From Agaricus subrufescens (lineage: Eukaryota; Basidiomycota; Agaricomycetes; Agaricales; Agaricaceae): DNA of 64,000 nucleotides. The stretch is taken from contig CM057065.1 of the NCBI GenBank assembly GCA_029945375.1, positions 2,232,001 through 2,296,000 on the forward strand, read 5' to 3'. How positions within the stretch are numbered: position 1 is the first letter of the stretch; each line of letters begins with the position of its first letter. Made by a program: the position numbers and the translations under genes. Below are positions 47,485-59,971 of the stretch, piece after piece. The notes beneath the pieces were generated by a model. It did not search any database. It saw only the letters and a program-made list of their open reading frames with translations, and was not told the origin of the DNA.

Positions 47485-50029
47485 GGCGGGGGACGGAGAG
47501 AGAGGAGGACAACAAGGCCAGCTGCCATCTTTTAAGGAAGCGACCCGCTGTCCAAATGGGGCAATCAGCCAGTCCTGTGCTGGCCTCAGCTGCCAACGAC
47601 GCCCCGAGCTGCCCCCTCCTGGGCCAGCGAAACCAACCACCTACCTCCCTCCGCATCGCTTTGCTGCCGCTATATTTACTCGCTATCCCCAAACTCACCC
47701 CTCGGGACCCCGGCGGCCGGCGCGTGCGGCATAAATCCAGAAAAATCCAGGCAGGCGGGCGCGATCGCGGCGGACAGCGCTGCACAGGCGGAAGACAAAG
47801 GTGGGGGTGTGGGGGGAAGAAAGAAAGAGGATGGGATCATGATAAGGCTGCCCTGCGGTTCAACTCGCCTCGAGGCTGCAGCAGTCCCATCACAACGTGA
47901 CTATTCTGTTTGCTTCTCCCCCCGCTGCACAACAACTCGTGGCCCGTCCCTGGATTGTGCGCCAGACTCGTACTCAAACACAACGTGTCTCCATAGCACA
48001 TCCGTTTCGCTTACAATGCGACGTCATCCCGCGGCTGGCCCCATCTGCCTAACAATGGACGACTCCTTGCCCAGACAAGTTAACAATAGTAGCCCCGGGT
48101 TTATCGAACATAAAAGGCCGCCTCGCTCGTTGTGTGCTGAGGTCAACGTGGGTCAATAATAGAAATCATCTCTTGATCGCTGGACACAGTATATGGAAAT
48201 TATCCTCTGACACTCATTGTTAAGAAAACGTAATTAAATTCCCCGGGGTAGTGGGTCCCATCCACCGGGCAAAGGGTCGGACGAGTCTCTTCCCACCCTC
48301 CAAAAACAAATACAAAACGCGGCACACCCCAATTCTAATCAGCAAGAAAACACCAAGTTTCATAACCAGAGTGGATGGAATTTCGGCTCCGCAGAACCGA
48401 GCGCCTCCACACACAGCCAAAAGTAAAAATCCAAAACCAAAGCCCAAACTCATTTTGAAACCAGGGCCCTCCATTGGTAACTAACCCTCAAGTCGGCGAT
48501 ATTACAAATACTAATGCGATGCCCAGTGAAATCATCACGAACCTTGATCATGATCACATATCATACATATTTGGGTGCTATAAATAACCACTTTCAATTG
48601 GTGCCCAAGCGTCTAGCCTCGAGTGACTGATCAAATGTTCAGTGTACTGGCGATGAGCGTCTCTCTCTTTTTTTTAGCCGCCGAGTGGTAACGTGGTACG
48701 AATAGAAGAGTCGGTGGTTCTGTAAACCCTTCTGATGAGAACCCAAACGTAAGCAAATACAAGGAAGAAGAGGCGTTACCCGTGGAGAATAATCAGAAAA
48801 AGGTTCACCACACTCTCACGTTGATAGATACAAACAAACCACTTACACGCATAGCCCTTTCATCTTGTCGCGAGACTAACCAACTCAATTTAGCTCGAGG
48901 AAGACAAAGTTTCGTCTTTCGAACACATGGCAGTCTGCAAGGGAGCAACCCCAGTTTCTGGACGACAAAAACAGAACAGCACACCCCCGCTAAAGTCGGG
49001 ACTGTCCCGCCTCCGTGCGATGTCCCTTCTCTGTCACTCCGTCGGCACGATATCCCATATATCCTATCCACTCAACCACGCGAGCACGTTTGATATCAAA
49101 CACTGAAAACTGTATCCGCACAGCTTAGAGCACCTTAACATAGTCAATGATATAACTACTAAATCAAAGAAGGGTGTCTGTGACGTACCTCCCATCGACC
49201 GCTACATACATATCCAGCTCCATGAACGAACAGACCGGGGAAACGCGTAAGCGAGGACCTCACAGCAATCCTTTGACCTATCCCTTTCAGTCGAATGGCT
49301 ATACAATGACCACCCAAACTAAATCAGAGTAAGCCTCGCTTCAATACAGAAAGTCAATGACAGAACGTCCTCTGAAAATTTTCTAATGGCTATGTCATTC
49401 TTCTAGAGCTGCCATCAAAGCTCGACAGCCAGCTCAGAGGAAGCCTATTCTACGTTTAATAAGCTGACATATTGGTCTCTTTATCAATTGATATCATGAA
49501 TCATAGGCTCAACACGTTGCAGTCTAACCCGCTGGGGGGTAAAGAGGGGAGCTCGTGGTCAGATCTCTCCACTAGTATCGTTCAATCTCCAAATCTGACT
49601 CTGGTTCTAAGATTCAAACGATTTCTCTACCAAGGTCATTGTACACTCGGCTAAAACCATACCGTAAACCGAAACTTCACATATCTATAAATAATTAAAT
49701 TAAAGTCACAAAGCGAATACTCGTCAATTAACATTTCGTTGATATAGAACATCGACTAACTTGTGACCACATACCCGAACTTTTTGTGGCAAATAACGTA
49801 CTTTTGCCACAATCAATCCCTTAGTCGGTGACAGAACAGGACCGCAGGTCACGCAAGAAGTAATTTATAGATCCCTTTTTTACCCTTCTTCCCCACGTTG
49901 CACCAAGATCTAGGAACAAGGTTTCTCCATCAACAGAATCCCCCTCCCCCCCTCGAAAGCGGGAATAACCTAAAAAAGTATGGGTTCTTTATGAGCAAAT
50001 GTTGAAAATTTTCTGACGTTCCTTCTCGT
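47485..50029. other. Intergenic 2.5 kb, no gene recognised
   Basis: GC-rich promoter side of gene C (47485-47900), then more AT-rich sequence. A/C-rich stretches at 48290-48480 are low complexity. I see no supportable gene or RNA. Confidence 0.4.
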
Positions 50030-50405
50030 CATGCCTCGTGGATCTTGTCCGTAATACAAAGATCCAGAGAATATAGGCTATTTTCTTGATAGAGCGGGTG
50101 AGTTTGACACACTCCGTCGTTGACATGCCTCGTGTATCTTGACTTGAATACAAAGATCCAACAAATCTTGGCTATTTTCCTGTTAGAGCGGTCGAGCTTG
50201 ACACACTCCGTCACTGACATGCCTCGTGTATCTTCATTCTAATGCCAAGATCCAACAAATCTAGTCTATTTTCTTGATAGAGCGGTTGAATTTGACACAC
50301 TCCGTCTCTGACACGCCTCGTGCATCTTTTACTCTAATACATAGATCCACCAAATCTGGCTTTTCTCCTGATGAGCAGATGAGATTTGACATACCCCGTT
50401 GACTG
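50030..50405. repeat. 94-base minisatellite, four diverged copies
   Basis: Units begin at 50030, 50124, 50218 and 50312, an exact 94-base period, each starting c(a)tgcctcgtg and containing gatccaacaaat and tagagcgg..tttgacacactccgt. The first three units are roughly 85 percent alike, and the fourth is more diverged and fades into the next repeat block. Open frames on the minus strand here are by-products of the repetition. Confidence 0.92.
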
Positions 50406-50712
50406 GCCTCATGTTCTCTGGACATTTGGACACACAACTCTGGACCCCCGGGCGAGTGATGAGACAAATAGTTTTTTTTTTTTTGGCTTGATGCTTCTTC
50501 TCTACTTGGCCTCGTGTTGTTCGTTAAACGCATACACGCATATAACTCTGGACTCTCGCAGTTGATGGAAACAAATAAATTTTTTGTCGGGCATGTCTCT
50601 ATCTCTTCACTTGGCCTCGTGTTCTCCCTACCCACATACACACAACTCTGGACTCCCAGATGACAGAACAAATAATTTTTTTGTCACTGTGCTTCTCTCT
50701 ACCTGGCCTCAT
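50404..50712. repeat. Second tandem repeat block, about 92-105-base units, three copies
   Basis: Units start at tggcctc, at 50404, 50507 and 50612, with a fourth partial start at 50704. Each contains acacaactctggac and an A/T run (aaataattttttt). Unit spacings of 103, 105 and 92 differ mainly by the length of the T run. The block directly abuts the 94-base minisatellite and shares the cctcgtg/cctcatg element, so both may derive from one ancestor. Confidence 0.85.
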
Positions 50713-52959
50713 GCTCCTCCGTTTTTTCCTGGAATAGCTTACTCATTAAGCGGAGATTAGTCGATAACGATTTTTGTGGCAATTAAATATCCTCGGACGG
50801 ACCACGACTTCGGGCTATTCTTATGTATGCGTGTGTGTTTGCTATTCATCTGCATGGCAACAGGAACGTTGTCGCTCCGACTCGGGTGGGTTACCCCACA
50901 ATTCCTCCGTATATATGTCCACTATGCAGACCCTTGAGGAATAAGCTACACTTCGTGATGAGCTCTGAGCTCTCTTTTTTCGGAGGCCGTTTAGGGCGGA
51001 TAGAACGCTTTGGAGAATTCGAGAAAAACGATGAAATGTTCGATGAGATTCTCTCAAACACGAAATTCATACGCCACATCACGGATCTCTCCCTCTCGCA
51101 CCTCCGTATCAGATGCCAAATGAACTTCGCAGGTCTGATCTCCGTATTCCTCTTATTTTATTTTGTTTTTTCTTTTGAAACTCTTATTAAATATTCATTT
51201 ATATATTCTCCGCGGTATACCACAGACTGTATTTGAGCGTCGCGTAATAAACTATGGACTCAAAACAAAGAAAATAAGTTAAATCAAATGATGCACACAT
51301 ATCAATACACACTCTTACCGGAATGAATCAGGATCATTCCAAGTCTCTTCATTGTTCCAAAGTTGGGAAGGTATTGTCACATTCGACAAGGCGGCCCTGC
51401 ATCAAAAAAACCCTCAGTCACTCCGCTCTGCTCGTATTCAGAAGGAACGAGCGATTTGATTCCCAGAGGTATAGCATTGCCCTGAGTCAATAGCTGTACA
51501 TCATTTACCTCTATGGTAACTCATTTCTACGAAGGAACTCGTCCGGAACTTGGGTACTATCCCCAGATAGTCATGAACGACGTACTAGCTGTTAGATTTT
51601 GGCGGAGCTCTCATCTTTAGAATTCTAGCACAGCACCGTCGGCAGTTGCCATGCCATCGCCAACACAACCCCAACTCATTTACTCATAGACGCACGACAA
51701 GCCCGGAACGAGAGGTGGCTGGTATGGCATGTGTCCTCCCCCTAAGAGTCATGCCTCCGCGGTAATCTCCCATGTTGGTGGCTTCGATGAGCAAACCATT
51801 CCAACTTGGTACTTACTAAAAGTAACACAATGAGGTTTAGTTGAACCTTCTTTATGGAACATGTGATGAACATGGGTGCTGCTCCCCGCCTTCTGCCGGA
51901 CTTGTGCGTCAGCTATTCGAGTGGATAAAAACAAATAATTGTCTTGGACGTAGGGCTACGTTCCGTAAGTGGGTTAATTGAGAAATGACATCGAGCCATC
52001 TTGCTGCATCATCAGCGCCGAGATGATGCTGTGCTTCTGAGTTACTGACGATATAGTTTTGACGGGCAAGCCTCGCCACGTATATGCCGCCGCTCACCAC
52101 GTGTCAGGTGAATAAGTCTAAGATGTTAATGGAATATTTTTTTTTTTGATCAACACCCACTGTTCAAAAGTGGAAAGAAGCCCATGGGGGGAGCATACCC
52201 CCCAGAAATGGTTAGATTAACAAGACTGCTGCAGTGACAACTCAGTTTGACCGCAGTCTTTGGAAGAAGTAGATGCCAAAGCAATTTTCCTGCGTTGTCG
52301 GAGGTAGAAGGGCGTTCATGGCTCAGTCCAATCCGATGGTGGGCGAAGGAGGGAGGGGGTGGTGTCGTCCGTCCAAGCGTCGATGTAAGTTTGCGCAGCC
52401 TCGCGAGATTGCCCTGGGGGATCGGTGATACGCTTCTTTTTTTGGCCATTCAATTTGTGACAATGATCACTCTCCCTTTTCGGAATGAAGGCTCTAGAAA
52501 GACAATGCTGTGTGTGTGTGACACTGAATGAACTACGAACATATGGTGGCACGCATACGTATCGTCGATCTCGAGATTGACAACGACTGTATAAAGTGTC
52601 CCCCCTCTGCAAGGGAGAGGCATTGCATTGCTGCCCCCGGCCGCTACCCCCCACCTCCATCGCAAGCCCTATCTGCGCAGCACCTCTAAACGCTTGACTG
52701 CGCCGTTGCACCCGCAAGCCGCAGTTACTTCCCGAAAACACCCACAGACAATCCGTCCCAAGAAGACGAGTCTGTTTTACAACAAACCCATCAAAACAGT
52801 ACGTGACCCGGACCCGCAGCAGACTCATCCAACGGGAAAGTGACTCATCGTGAATAGTTGCTTTTTCCGGCAGAACCCGATATACAACCTCTTTAAAAGT
52901 TTGCTGCTAAATCAGCTTTCTCTCCAATTGACTTCTGTCACCCGAGTCATTGTCAAAAC
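50713..52959. other. Intergenic 2.2 kb upstream of DUF6699-type gene D
   Basis: No gene supported. A 63-codon minus-strand frame at 51909-52100 (with NVALRPRQLFVFIHSNS) looks mildly protein-like but has no partner exon. A T-run lies at 52136-52147. The final part, 52800-52959, is the presumed promoter/leader of gene D. Confidence 0.4.
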
Positions 52960-53511
52960 ATGTCGTACCCTCAATACCCTCAGTACTCTCAATACCCCCC
53001 GCCACAACCTCCCCCCGTTATCTTCGGCACTGTCCCCCTCCCTCCGACCTGCCCATACCCTTTCACCTTAGACTCGTTGTTAGAAAGCGGAGCGGGTATT
53101 AGATGGTCTGTGGCAGAGCATCCCAGTACCGCCAGGTTAAACATGCTCCTTCCCGCTGGCCAACCTTGGTACGATAGACCGGCTACTACTCCTTCTGTGG
53201 GTTCTCTTACCATCTGGTCCCACCCAACCGATGATCGTCCTATTGTCATCGTCGGTAAACCATATGTCACGGTTGGAGATGTGCTTCATCAGGTCTATCG
53301 AGTCATTCGGGATGTGGCCCGACACCGTCTCTCGGCTGCTTACCCTTACCCACCACATAACCCCTACCACCCCCATTCTGTTGTCGCTCCTCCTCTTCCG
53401 AGCGAGCAGCAGATTGATCAGTGGGTACATGACCGCCTGGGTGGGAGGTCCAGATGGGGAGGTTTGTCCTCGGCCTACCGGCCCGAGGAATGGTTGCTCA
53501 ACCTTCGGTGA
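52960..53511 (+). CDS. DUF6699-type protein D, 183 aa, second subtype
   Basis: Single exon from ATG 52960 to TGA at 53509-53511. Its N-terminus is Tyr/Pro/Gln-rich (MSYPQYPQYSQYPPPQPPPV), unlike the V-x-F start of genes A-C but like gene E. Domain elements: YPFTLDSLLESGAGIRWSVA, TARLNMLLPAGQPW, SLTIWSHPTDDRPIVIVGKP, YVTVGDVLHQVYRVIRDVAR (T-x-G-DV block), then a shortened second half (QQIDQWVHDRLGGRSRWGGL, EEWLLNLR) in which the usual RVD motif is replaced by GGRSRWGGL. It is thus the most divergent of the five. No membrane or secretion signal. It is the only plus-strand member. Confidence 0.75.
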   Translation: MSYPQYPQYSQYPPPQPPPVIFGTVPLPPTCPYPFTLDSLLESGAGIRWSVAEHPSTARLNMLLPAGQPWYDRPATTPSVGSLTIWSHPTDDRPIVIVGKPYVTVGDVLHQVYRVIRDVARHRLSAAYPYPPHNPYHPHSVVAPPLPSEQQIDQWVHDRLGGRSRWGGLSSAYRPEEWLLNLR

Positions 53512-54216
53512 CGGCCCCCCACTGCAACCTCGTTATATACCAATTATGCCTGCTGAATTGGCTTTTCTTTGGACGTCTATCTTTTCACAGACTCCATTCT
53601 TTCCAACCTCCTATAAGGGAAGTGGATTATATCACTGGTCGATCATATTTATGTCAAAAAGACACAAAACCCATATCGTGATACATGATCTCACCCCTAT
53701 TTATTCCCGAGCTTTCGACTCTCTAACCGCTCGCGCCTTGTATGTTGGATCATGGGCTCCACATTCCCATTCATCTCTATCTCTGGGCTCTCTCCTCCCT
53801 AACCAGGATCAAGCGATTCGATACCCTGTTTTCTTCAGTGAAGAAAATCCTTGGAGATGTTTATATGGCGGAGACAAGGGACCCTTCCGGTAAATATGAC
53901 ACCCGTTCTTTTCCGTATTTCCCCGCGTTTGACAATCATACCAAAACATAGCTTCTTTGCTCCTCTCGATCGAGTCATTGCCCGCTGGTCGAATTTCCTT
54001 TTTCTCCCTTTTTCAAAGTAAAAAAGAGGATAGTGTAGTGAACGAATAGCATGTTACCTTATGATAGTTTCATGACTGATACATGACTTTGTCACTACCT
54101 TTTTTTTGTAACTGACACAATGGATATATTGCTGGTCGTTGCGAATGCTTGAGTCGTCATAAGTTAACTCGGAAAAAAAAATAGTGCATAATTAATTAAA
54201 ATATATTTGAGTACGT
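53512..54216. other. Intergenic 0.7 kb between convergent genes
   Basis: 3' flanks of gene D and of the membrane-protein gene at 54217. AT-rich around 54040-54220. A long open frame (53231-53893) overlaps gene D in another reading frame and continues here, but its composition does not look like protein. Confidence 0.45.
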
Positions 54217-55505
54217 TTATAAAGTAGAAGCGTTGGCTGACCCACTACTTGAATCAGACAACTTCATAGTATTTAATTCTGAGCAATCTTCGAGTCGAAT
54301 GCTACGCGTTGATGTTACTTGCCAGTCCAACACACCCTCCTTGGCAGCAGAAACAATATCTCGAGACCATGCCTTGTTCTGAGCCATCTTGAGAACGATC
54401 AACATACGTGTAATAGCCTGTAAGGAAAAAGAAGGAAACAAATTGAGAACATAGCGCATTTTTTCAAGTTGAAGGGATGGGCTCACAATAACATAATAAT
54501 AGGGCTGTGAAAATGCGTCTCGAGTCCAATGATTTGCGCCGAGAGTGCTCAAGTAAACTAATCCCCACAAGGTTGCGAATGCCCCGCTTTCGACGATGAT
54601 GGTAAAGAAGGAGGTGTAAAAGGATGCGTGCAGTCGACCGAGGGCGATTTCTAGCTTCTTCCGCATTGTGATTAACCTTACTGAGATCATTGTTGTGAAG
54701 AGGACGTTTTCGGTGACGCAGAGGGTATGGTAGAGGACGCCGTAGAGGTGGGATTTTGTTACCCAGAGGTTGCTTAGTTTGGTTTCAGAGATTATTAGCG
54801 GTACCGATAGTGCTGTAAGATCATTTTAATTGCAAGATATGGGACAGGTTGGAGCGGTAATTACCTATATGGCCAAAGTAGATAGGTAAGAGTGGTAAGA
54901 GAAACCACATGTTGTAACCCCACACCACCAGAACACGATATATCTGGGAGACCATTAACACCCGCGCTATCATTTTGAGATGGAGAGTACTTCACCATAA
55001 ATGCGTCGCCGACCCAAGGTGAAAGTATTGTACTACATAGATCACCATGTCAACAGTGAAGCACATCTCGATAAGACAGTTATCGTTTCTCACCATATTC
55101 GGCCCAGCACATTTATTGACATAGAGGCATGTTGTTGAAAGAGCTGACTCGGCACATAAGCCTCTATTGACTTGACCGAGCCATCCATCGGGAACGTGAC
55201 GTATATGCATTCAGCGTACTTGATCCTGCCACCCACTGACAGAGTCAAGAGTAGGAACAGAAACGCCGAATATATCGTGATTCCCCAGAACACTATTCCA
55301 CGTTTAGGGCGAGTGATTAAAGCCCTCAATAGTTGCATGTACACCATCGCCAAAGCGCCTTTTAGGAAAAAAAACTAAATAAAACCAGACGTCAATCGGG
55401 TTTTCGGCGATAGTGCGTACCATAACTTAAAGTCGATATAACGATGCCATCGAAGGATGCCTTTTCTAGCCGTATGTCGTGATGGCTATTGGTGCCAGCA
55501 CTCAT
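54217..55505 (-). CDS. Seven-transmembrane protein of an Agaricomycete-type receptor-like family (copy 1, diverged)
   Basis: Function unknown; serpentine membrane topology. Seen from ATG 55505: MSAGTNSHHDIRLEKASFDG, a GTACGC..AAAAG intron (about 55420-55365), then helix 1 region ALAMVYMQLLRALITRPKRG and helix 2 FWGITIYSAFLFLLLTLSVG. Then come KYAECIYVTFPMDGSVKSIE, further hydrophobic exons (VDMVIYVVQYF; WFLLLPLLPIYFGHIALSV-type segment near 54840-54940) and a last long exon with TTMISVRLITMRKKLEIALG, FFTIIVESGAFATLWGLVYL and ITRMLIVLKMAQNKAWSRD. A cytoplasmic tail ends SSGSANASTL. The RPKRG after the first helix, the long extracellular loop after helix 2 and the charged loop before the late helices match the general plan of the two paralogous genes at 57922 and 59972. 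Exon edges in the middle are approximate. It is not STE3-like by any motif I can see. Confidence 0.65.
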
Positions 55506-57599
55506 AACTATTAAACCCAGACGAAACTTGTACTAGGGGAGCCTGGCTGGATGATGGGAGGTGGCGTCGTCAGGATGGAAGGAGGGGGGGAGACGGAAGA
55601 CACAAGGGAAAATCTTCAGCGTGGGTGACTAAAAGTCTTTTATAAACTCCAAATTCACCTAGACCGGCACATGAGAAGCTAGCTGGGGGCTTTTGTGACA
55701 GATGGAACCATCATTAATCTGTAGTTGGCCGCTCACCATGTTCTCGCGCTCACGGTCCACTGAGTGGATATTTTTAGAAATCAGGTACTCGAAAGGTTTT
55801 CGAGAGCGCTAGGCGCTCAGCCCGGCCTTCAATAAGTACCGATGAAGAGGTTATTATTGTTTCAGTTGACGAGAAGTGCTTTATTGCATCTCAGCTCGCT
55901 ATTCTTCTGGATATTACTCTTCGGTAGACCCTGCCACGAATCATATCACGCTATTTATATGCCGAGGGTAAATCTGATGAAGTGACATATGAGAATACTT
56001 GATACAGTAACCCACCGACCACCCGTATGTATGTGGTTGGCAACAGTTCACATGCACGTCTGTAGTTGTACGGGGCAGCTCTGAGCTTCAGTTTACGCCA
56101 ATATATTGTCTTGTCCGCTGTCTGTACGCCATGCCTGTGCGGGAGCAATTACATGCCCCGCTCCACAGTGTATCCAAACAAATGATGAGACGAAAAAATA
56201 CGTGGGAATTGATCAATGGGATATAGATCACCTGCTTTAACAAGTAAAGTATTCAACACGGGAAGGTGATGATTAGATATTATTATGATTGCAGTCATCG
56301 CGAGTTTACATTAATTATACCTTTGAAAGCAATAGAGAACATTCCGTAGATTCGGATAATTCTCTCAAGAAACAACAGTTTCAGCACGGGTTTTGAGCGC
56401 AAGACAATGTATGAAGACAAAATCAAATGTCATGATAGTAATGGACGAGAGGGGTCTCCATTGTTGGATGGGAATATCAAACTCTAAGTGATTAAGGTCT
56501 AGTTAGGTAGTATCGTATCAGAAATAAGGTGCCGATGCCGGAACCAGATCAAGACACACAGCGAAATCAAAAGATTTCAAGGGGCCGAAGTTCACCGAAT
56601 GAAGGGATAGGTTGTCCACGATTCACAAATTATATCCACAGTGGGGCAGCCGGTTAGTCGGCGATCACCATCTCTTGACTACTGTAAAGATGATCTTATG
56701 GCACTCAAGACTGTGCAGTTTTTGTCATCTATACATTCGGCATCTAGTTGATGGCGTCGCTCCGCAAAAAGACGTTTTGTCATGATGGACAGAATCGTGT
56801 GAAGTTAGTCTTGGATTAGTCTCTTCAGTCAGCCGAGTAGTGGGTGTATGAATCAATTCCCACTTGAATCGGAAATTACAGAGATGTTCAGGCCCCCATA
56901 AACAGTTTATGGACGGTTCATGAATGATGCATGAACGACGCAGCGCTGATGTGATTATTCCATATCTCAAGAGCGCTATAGAGAGATCTCAGATCACAAG
57001 GTTATGCAACGGCAGAGGCCCCCGCCGCCCAAGTCCTCGCACGAACGGACGTTAATCTCATGTCCAGTTTTATATTTGGACCAAGAATGGTCGTCTGTGC
57101 CTCATGCGTGTACAATTGTCTCTCAGTCTGTCGCTTGAAATCAGATGCTCCACTAACTTCGTCATCAAGAAAATTCGTAGTAATTAGGAACTATCTTCCA
57201 GTCTATTTTGCTATGGTGAAATATCAAAATCGACCTGATATCGGTACGTTTGCCTAGTTCAAAAATGTCTCTGGCGGCTCTTCTCGATCCACTCTGATCG
57301 TACTACCTGATTTTGCTTTCTTCTATTAGACCAGGTACAACAAAACATGATAAATATAGGATGATGTGAGTCATTATCTTAGGTCCTGACTGCGTTAGCC
57401 ATATACCGCTACTGATTGAGGCAGGGCTTCTCCAGACAATGAGCCTCAAACAATTTCAACAATCATCTTAGATTTCCCACTTCAAGACACAACGACAAAC
57501 TAGTGCTTCTGAACTTTTGTAAGGAGAAGAAATCTATTTAATTCGAATGTAGTTGCCCTTAGTTGGCAGTTCTCATCTTGAACTCATTTTCGAACGATT
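55506..57599. other. Intergenic 2.1 kb, no gene recognised
   Basis: Promoter side of copy 1, then sequence without a convincing frame. Small open frames (55951-56148, 56725-56970, 57060-57257) look random. Confidence 0.4.
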
Positions 57600-59590
57600 T
57601 TTTTGACATTCTGTGTTAAATTTCGCAGTTTGACAACATAGTTTGCCACTCTCAAATCCTGCTATCACAGTTTTATCAATAACAGGAGTCTACTTCAATG
57701 ACTACCCTATCCAGATGTCGTGGCTGACGTTGATCGTCTCTGAACCGAAACTCTCCCTTAAGCTGTGACTATACATAGCATGAAACAAATTGCTGACCTG
57801 CCACTTTCAAACCAAGTTCATTGATGAGTCCAGTGTACATGCTCATACTGACGCTGATGCTCAACCCATAGATATAAGGGGCACAATCGCCACCGACTGC
57901 GAACCCTTCACTTTCACTACCATGTCAGGACCTAGCCTCCCGCTCCTCACGGTATCTCAGGTTGTATCTCTTTGCTTTAGTGGTGGGATTTTTCTGGGCG
58001 TATACTTGATATCTGCCGTATACGCCAATCGTTGGCTGATCTTCACTGACGATGGGTGGAAAGTCAGAGAAAACATCCAATGGTGGATTCTGGTCACGAC
58101 CAACATAAATATTGCGTCTGCAATAATGACACAGGGAATGGGTCTAGCCACGTACATGGGACTAGCAACATATGTTGAACAAGGCCATCATGCAAGGGAG
58201 TATGTAGCACTCCCTTGGGTACCTATCGTGAAGGTTAGTCAGTAATGAATCAGTGCCTTGTATAGGTAAGGCTAAAATGTATAGGGACTATTTAGTGTGT
58301 GTGCGAAGGAATCATTGTCCTACTTGCAGATGCTATTCTGGTGAATTCATTTTCAGAAGTACCATGAGGGCCACGAAGTTTGACGACCCAACTTTTTAGA
58401 TGTATCGTCTATGGGTTACACACATGAGGCGAATGGCATTCGTGTGGCTACCAATTACCCTCTGGTTCGGGAGCGTCGCTTGTCTCATCATGGAAATATT
58501 CTTGCAAGTCAAGCACATTCACGATCCTGATTTCGGGCCCTACCATTGGGCAAAAGTCAACATGAGTGTCGGTCCTGGGATCGTCTTCATTCCGTTTTTG
58601 GGTTCTAACATCGTCCTGAATGCATACTGCACTAGTGAGTGTATTTAAGGGACGGAAAGCGGTATCATCAATTAACTCACATTCCGTGTCCCAGGCCTCC
58701 TAGTGTGGCGAGTCCGGAAGAGTGTAAAGGATATTGGGTGTAGTTATCCAAGGCAGCTGCAAAATCTCGTTCGTATTCTGATGGAATCTGGTATCCTGTA
58801 CCTCTCCATGAGCATCGCGCATTTTGTATCTTATTTTGGTCATGATACTTTCGCTATTCACATGAACGGGACAATTGTGAGTCTTCGCAAAATTATTCTC
58901 GGATTGATGAGAGCCAACGACTGGCTCGTTCTTTTGCTAGCATGGGGTTGCCGTTGGCATTGCATTCGACCTCATCATCATCCGTGTCGGAAAGAACAGG
59001 ACAGAGGAGGAATCCGACATGACCAGTGGAAAATTGACAACCTTCCAAGTAGCGGAGGTGAATCACGGAAGTTTCAATCAATCTGCTAGGAGTACAGTCA
59101 CGGATGACGTGACTGAAGCAGACGGAGGCAGATTTGTGGAAAGTGGAGAGGAAAAATCATTTAAGGGGTGACATTGTTTGAAAGAATTAGCACGCTTAGA
59201 GTGACCCTGAAGTTGCTTCTATTACATTTGGCCTTCCCACAACTGGCTAGCCAAGGACACAACTGTCCTATCGCCTCCGCCGGCTTGCTTTCATATGATC
59301 AAGAAGGGTGATACCTGATGATTCAAAAGATGAACTGTCAACTGTATTTGTGTCATACTGGAGATTCCCAACTGTCAACCTTTCGAGGCTTCGGCATGAT
59401 TAAATTAGTTCGTGTTCAGATCTTAGCTCTTTCTGAATTGCACACGACTGTTTACTTTAAACATCAATATCCCGTTAGAGCTCATTTGAATCCTTTGAGT
59501 ACCTTAACCCACCCTACAATAAAGATAGCCAAAAGATACAAAATACAAGATTCATGGACTCAATTCAAATCACATGCATTTTAACTATTG
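57600..59590 (+). repeat. Tandem duplication unit 1 (gene, promoter and 3' flank)
   Basis: The block matches the block at about 59640-61830. Similarity covers the upstream region (shared ctcaaatcctgct, acataaca/cataagg and catagatataagg elements before the ATG), the whole gene with its intron positions, and a 3' flank ending near tcaaatcacatgcatttt. Unit edges are estimated by eye. Confidence 0.85.
57922..59171 (+). CDS. Seven-transmembrane protein, tandem paralogue A
   Basis: Function unknown. Exons: 57922-58233 (104 codons), 58296-58340 (15 codons), 58400 to about 58635, then about 58696-58877, and a last exon that begins CATGGGGTTGCC near 58943 and ends with TGA at 59169-59171. Helices seen: AVYANRWLIFTDDGWKVREN lies between helix 1 (FSGGIFLGVYLISAV) and helix 2 (ILVTTNINIASAIMTQGMG). 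Then come ATYVEQGHHAREYVALPWVP, helix 3 CEGIIVLLADAIL, MYRLWVTHMRRMAFVWLP, GSVACLIMEIFLQ, VNMSVGPGIVFIPFLGSNIV, SLLVWRVRKSVKDIG, ILMESGILYLSMSIAHFV, GVAVGIAFDLIIIRVGKNRT, and a tail ending SGEEKSFKG. An upstream in-frame ATG (57790) exists, but the paralogue aligns from 57922. Both splice ends of the last intron are conserved in copy B, which supports the model over the unspliced frame. Confidence 0.75.
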
Positions 59591-59971
59591 CTAAGCATAC
59601 AAAAATGGCTACCCTCATCTTTACCTGATCATCGAAATTTTATTATTTCATGTCAATGTCTGTATTTCGATAATATAGCTTACCACCCTCAAATCCTGCT
59701 GTCGCAATTTTCTCAGTAACAGAAGTCTACTTGGAAAATTGACACCCCTTCCAAATAACATGACTGACAATAATCGTCTCAGAAACGAAACTCCCAGGCC
59801 ACGTCTTCATGCTCCAGACTACGACTATACATAGGACGAAACAAACTGCTGACCTGCCACTGTCAAACCTAGTTCATTTATGGGTCCATTGTACATGACC
59901 GTACTGATAATTATCAGCCCATAGATATAAGGATGCAATCGCCGCATTGCGATCCCTTCACTTTCGCTACT
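59172..59971. other. Spacer between tandem paralogues, duplicated 3' flank and promoter
   Basis: No separate gene. The first half is the 3' flank of paralogue A (copied again at about 61410-61825). The second half, about 59640-59971, is the duplicated promoter of paralogue B, with clear base-by-base similarity to 57600-57921. Confidence 0.7.

Noticed and set aside
50030..50712. CRISPR-like array
   Set aside because: Units are contiguous tandem copies with no constant-repeat/variable-spacer pattern, and the genome is fungal.
51909..52100. 63-codon minus-strand frame with mildly protein-like end
   Set aside because: Isolated, without adjoining exons, and no family recognised.
52316..52828. 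170-codon minus-strand frame upstream of gene D
   Set aside because: Random composition with many Cys and Arg, no motif, overlapping other open frames on both strands.
53231..53893. 220-codon plus-strand frame overlapping DUF6699 gene D
   Set aside because: Out of frame with the conserved domain; the amino-acid composition is unlike a folded protein and no splice-compatible start is seen.
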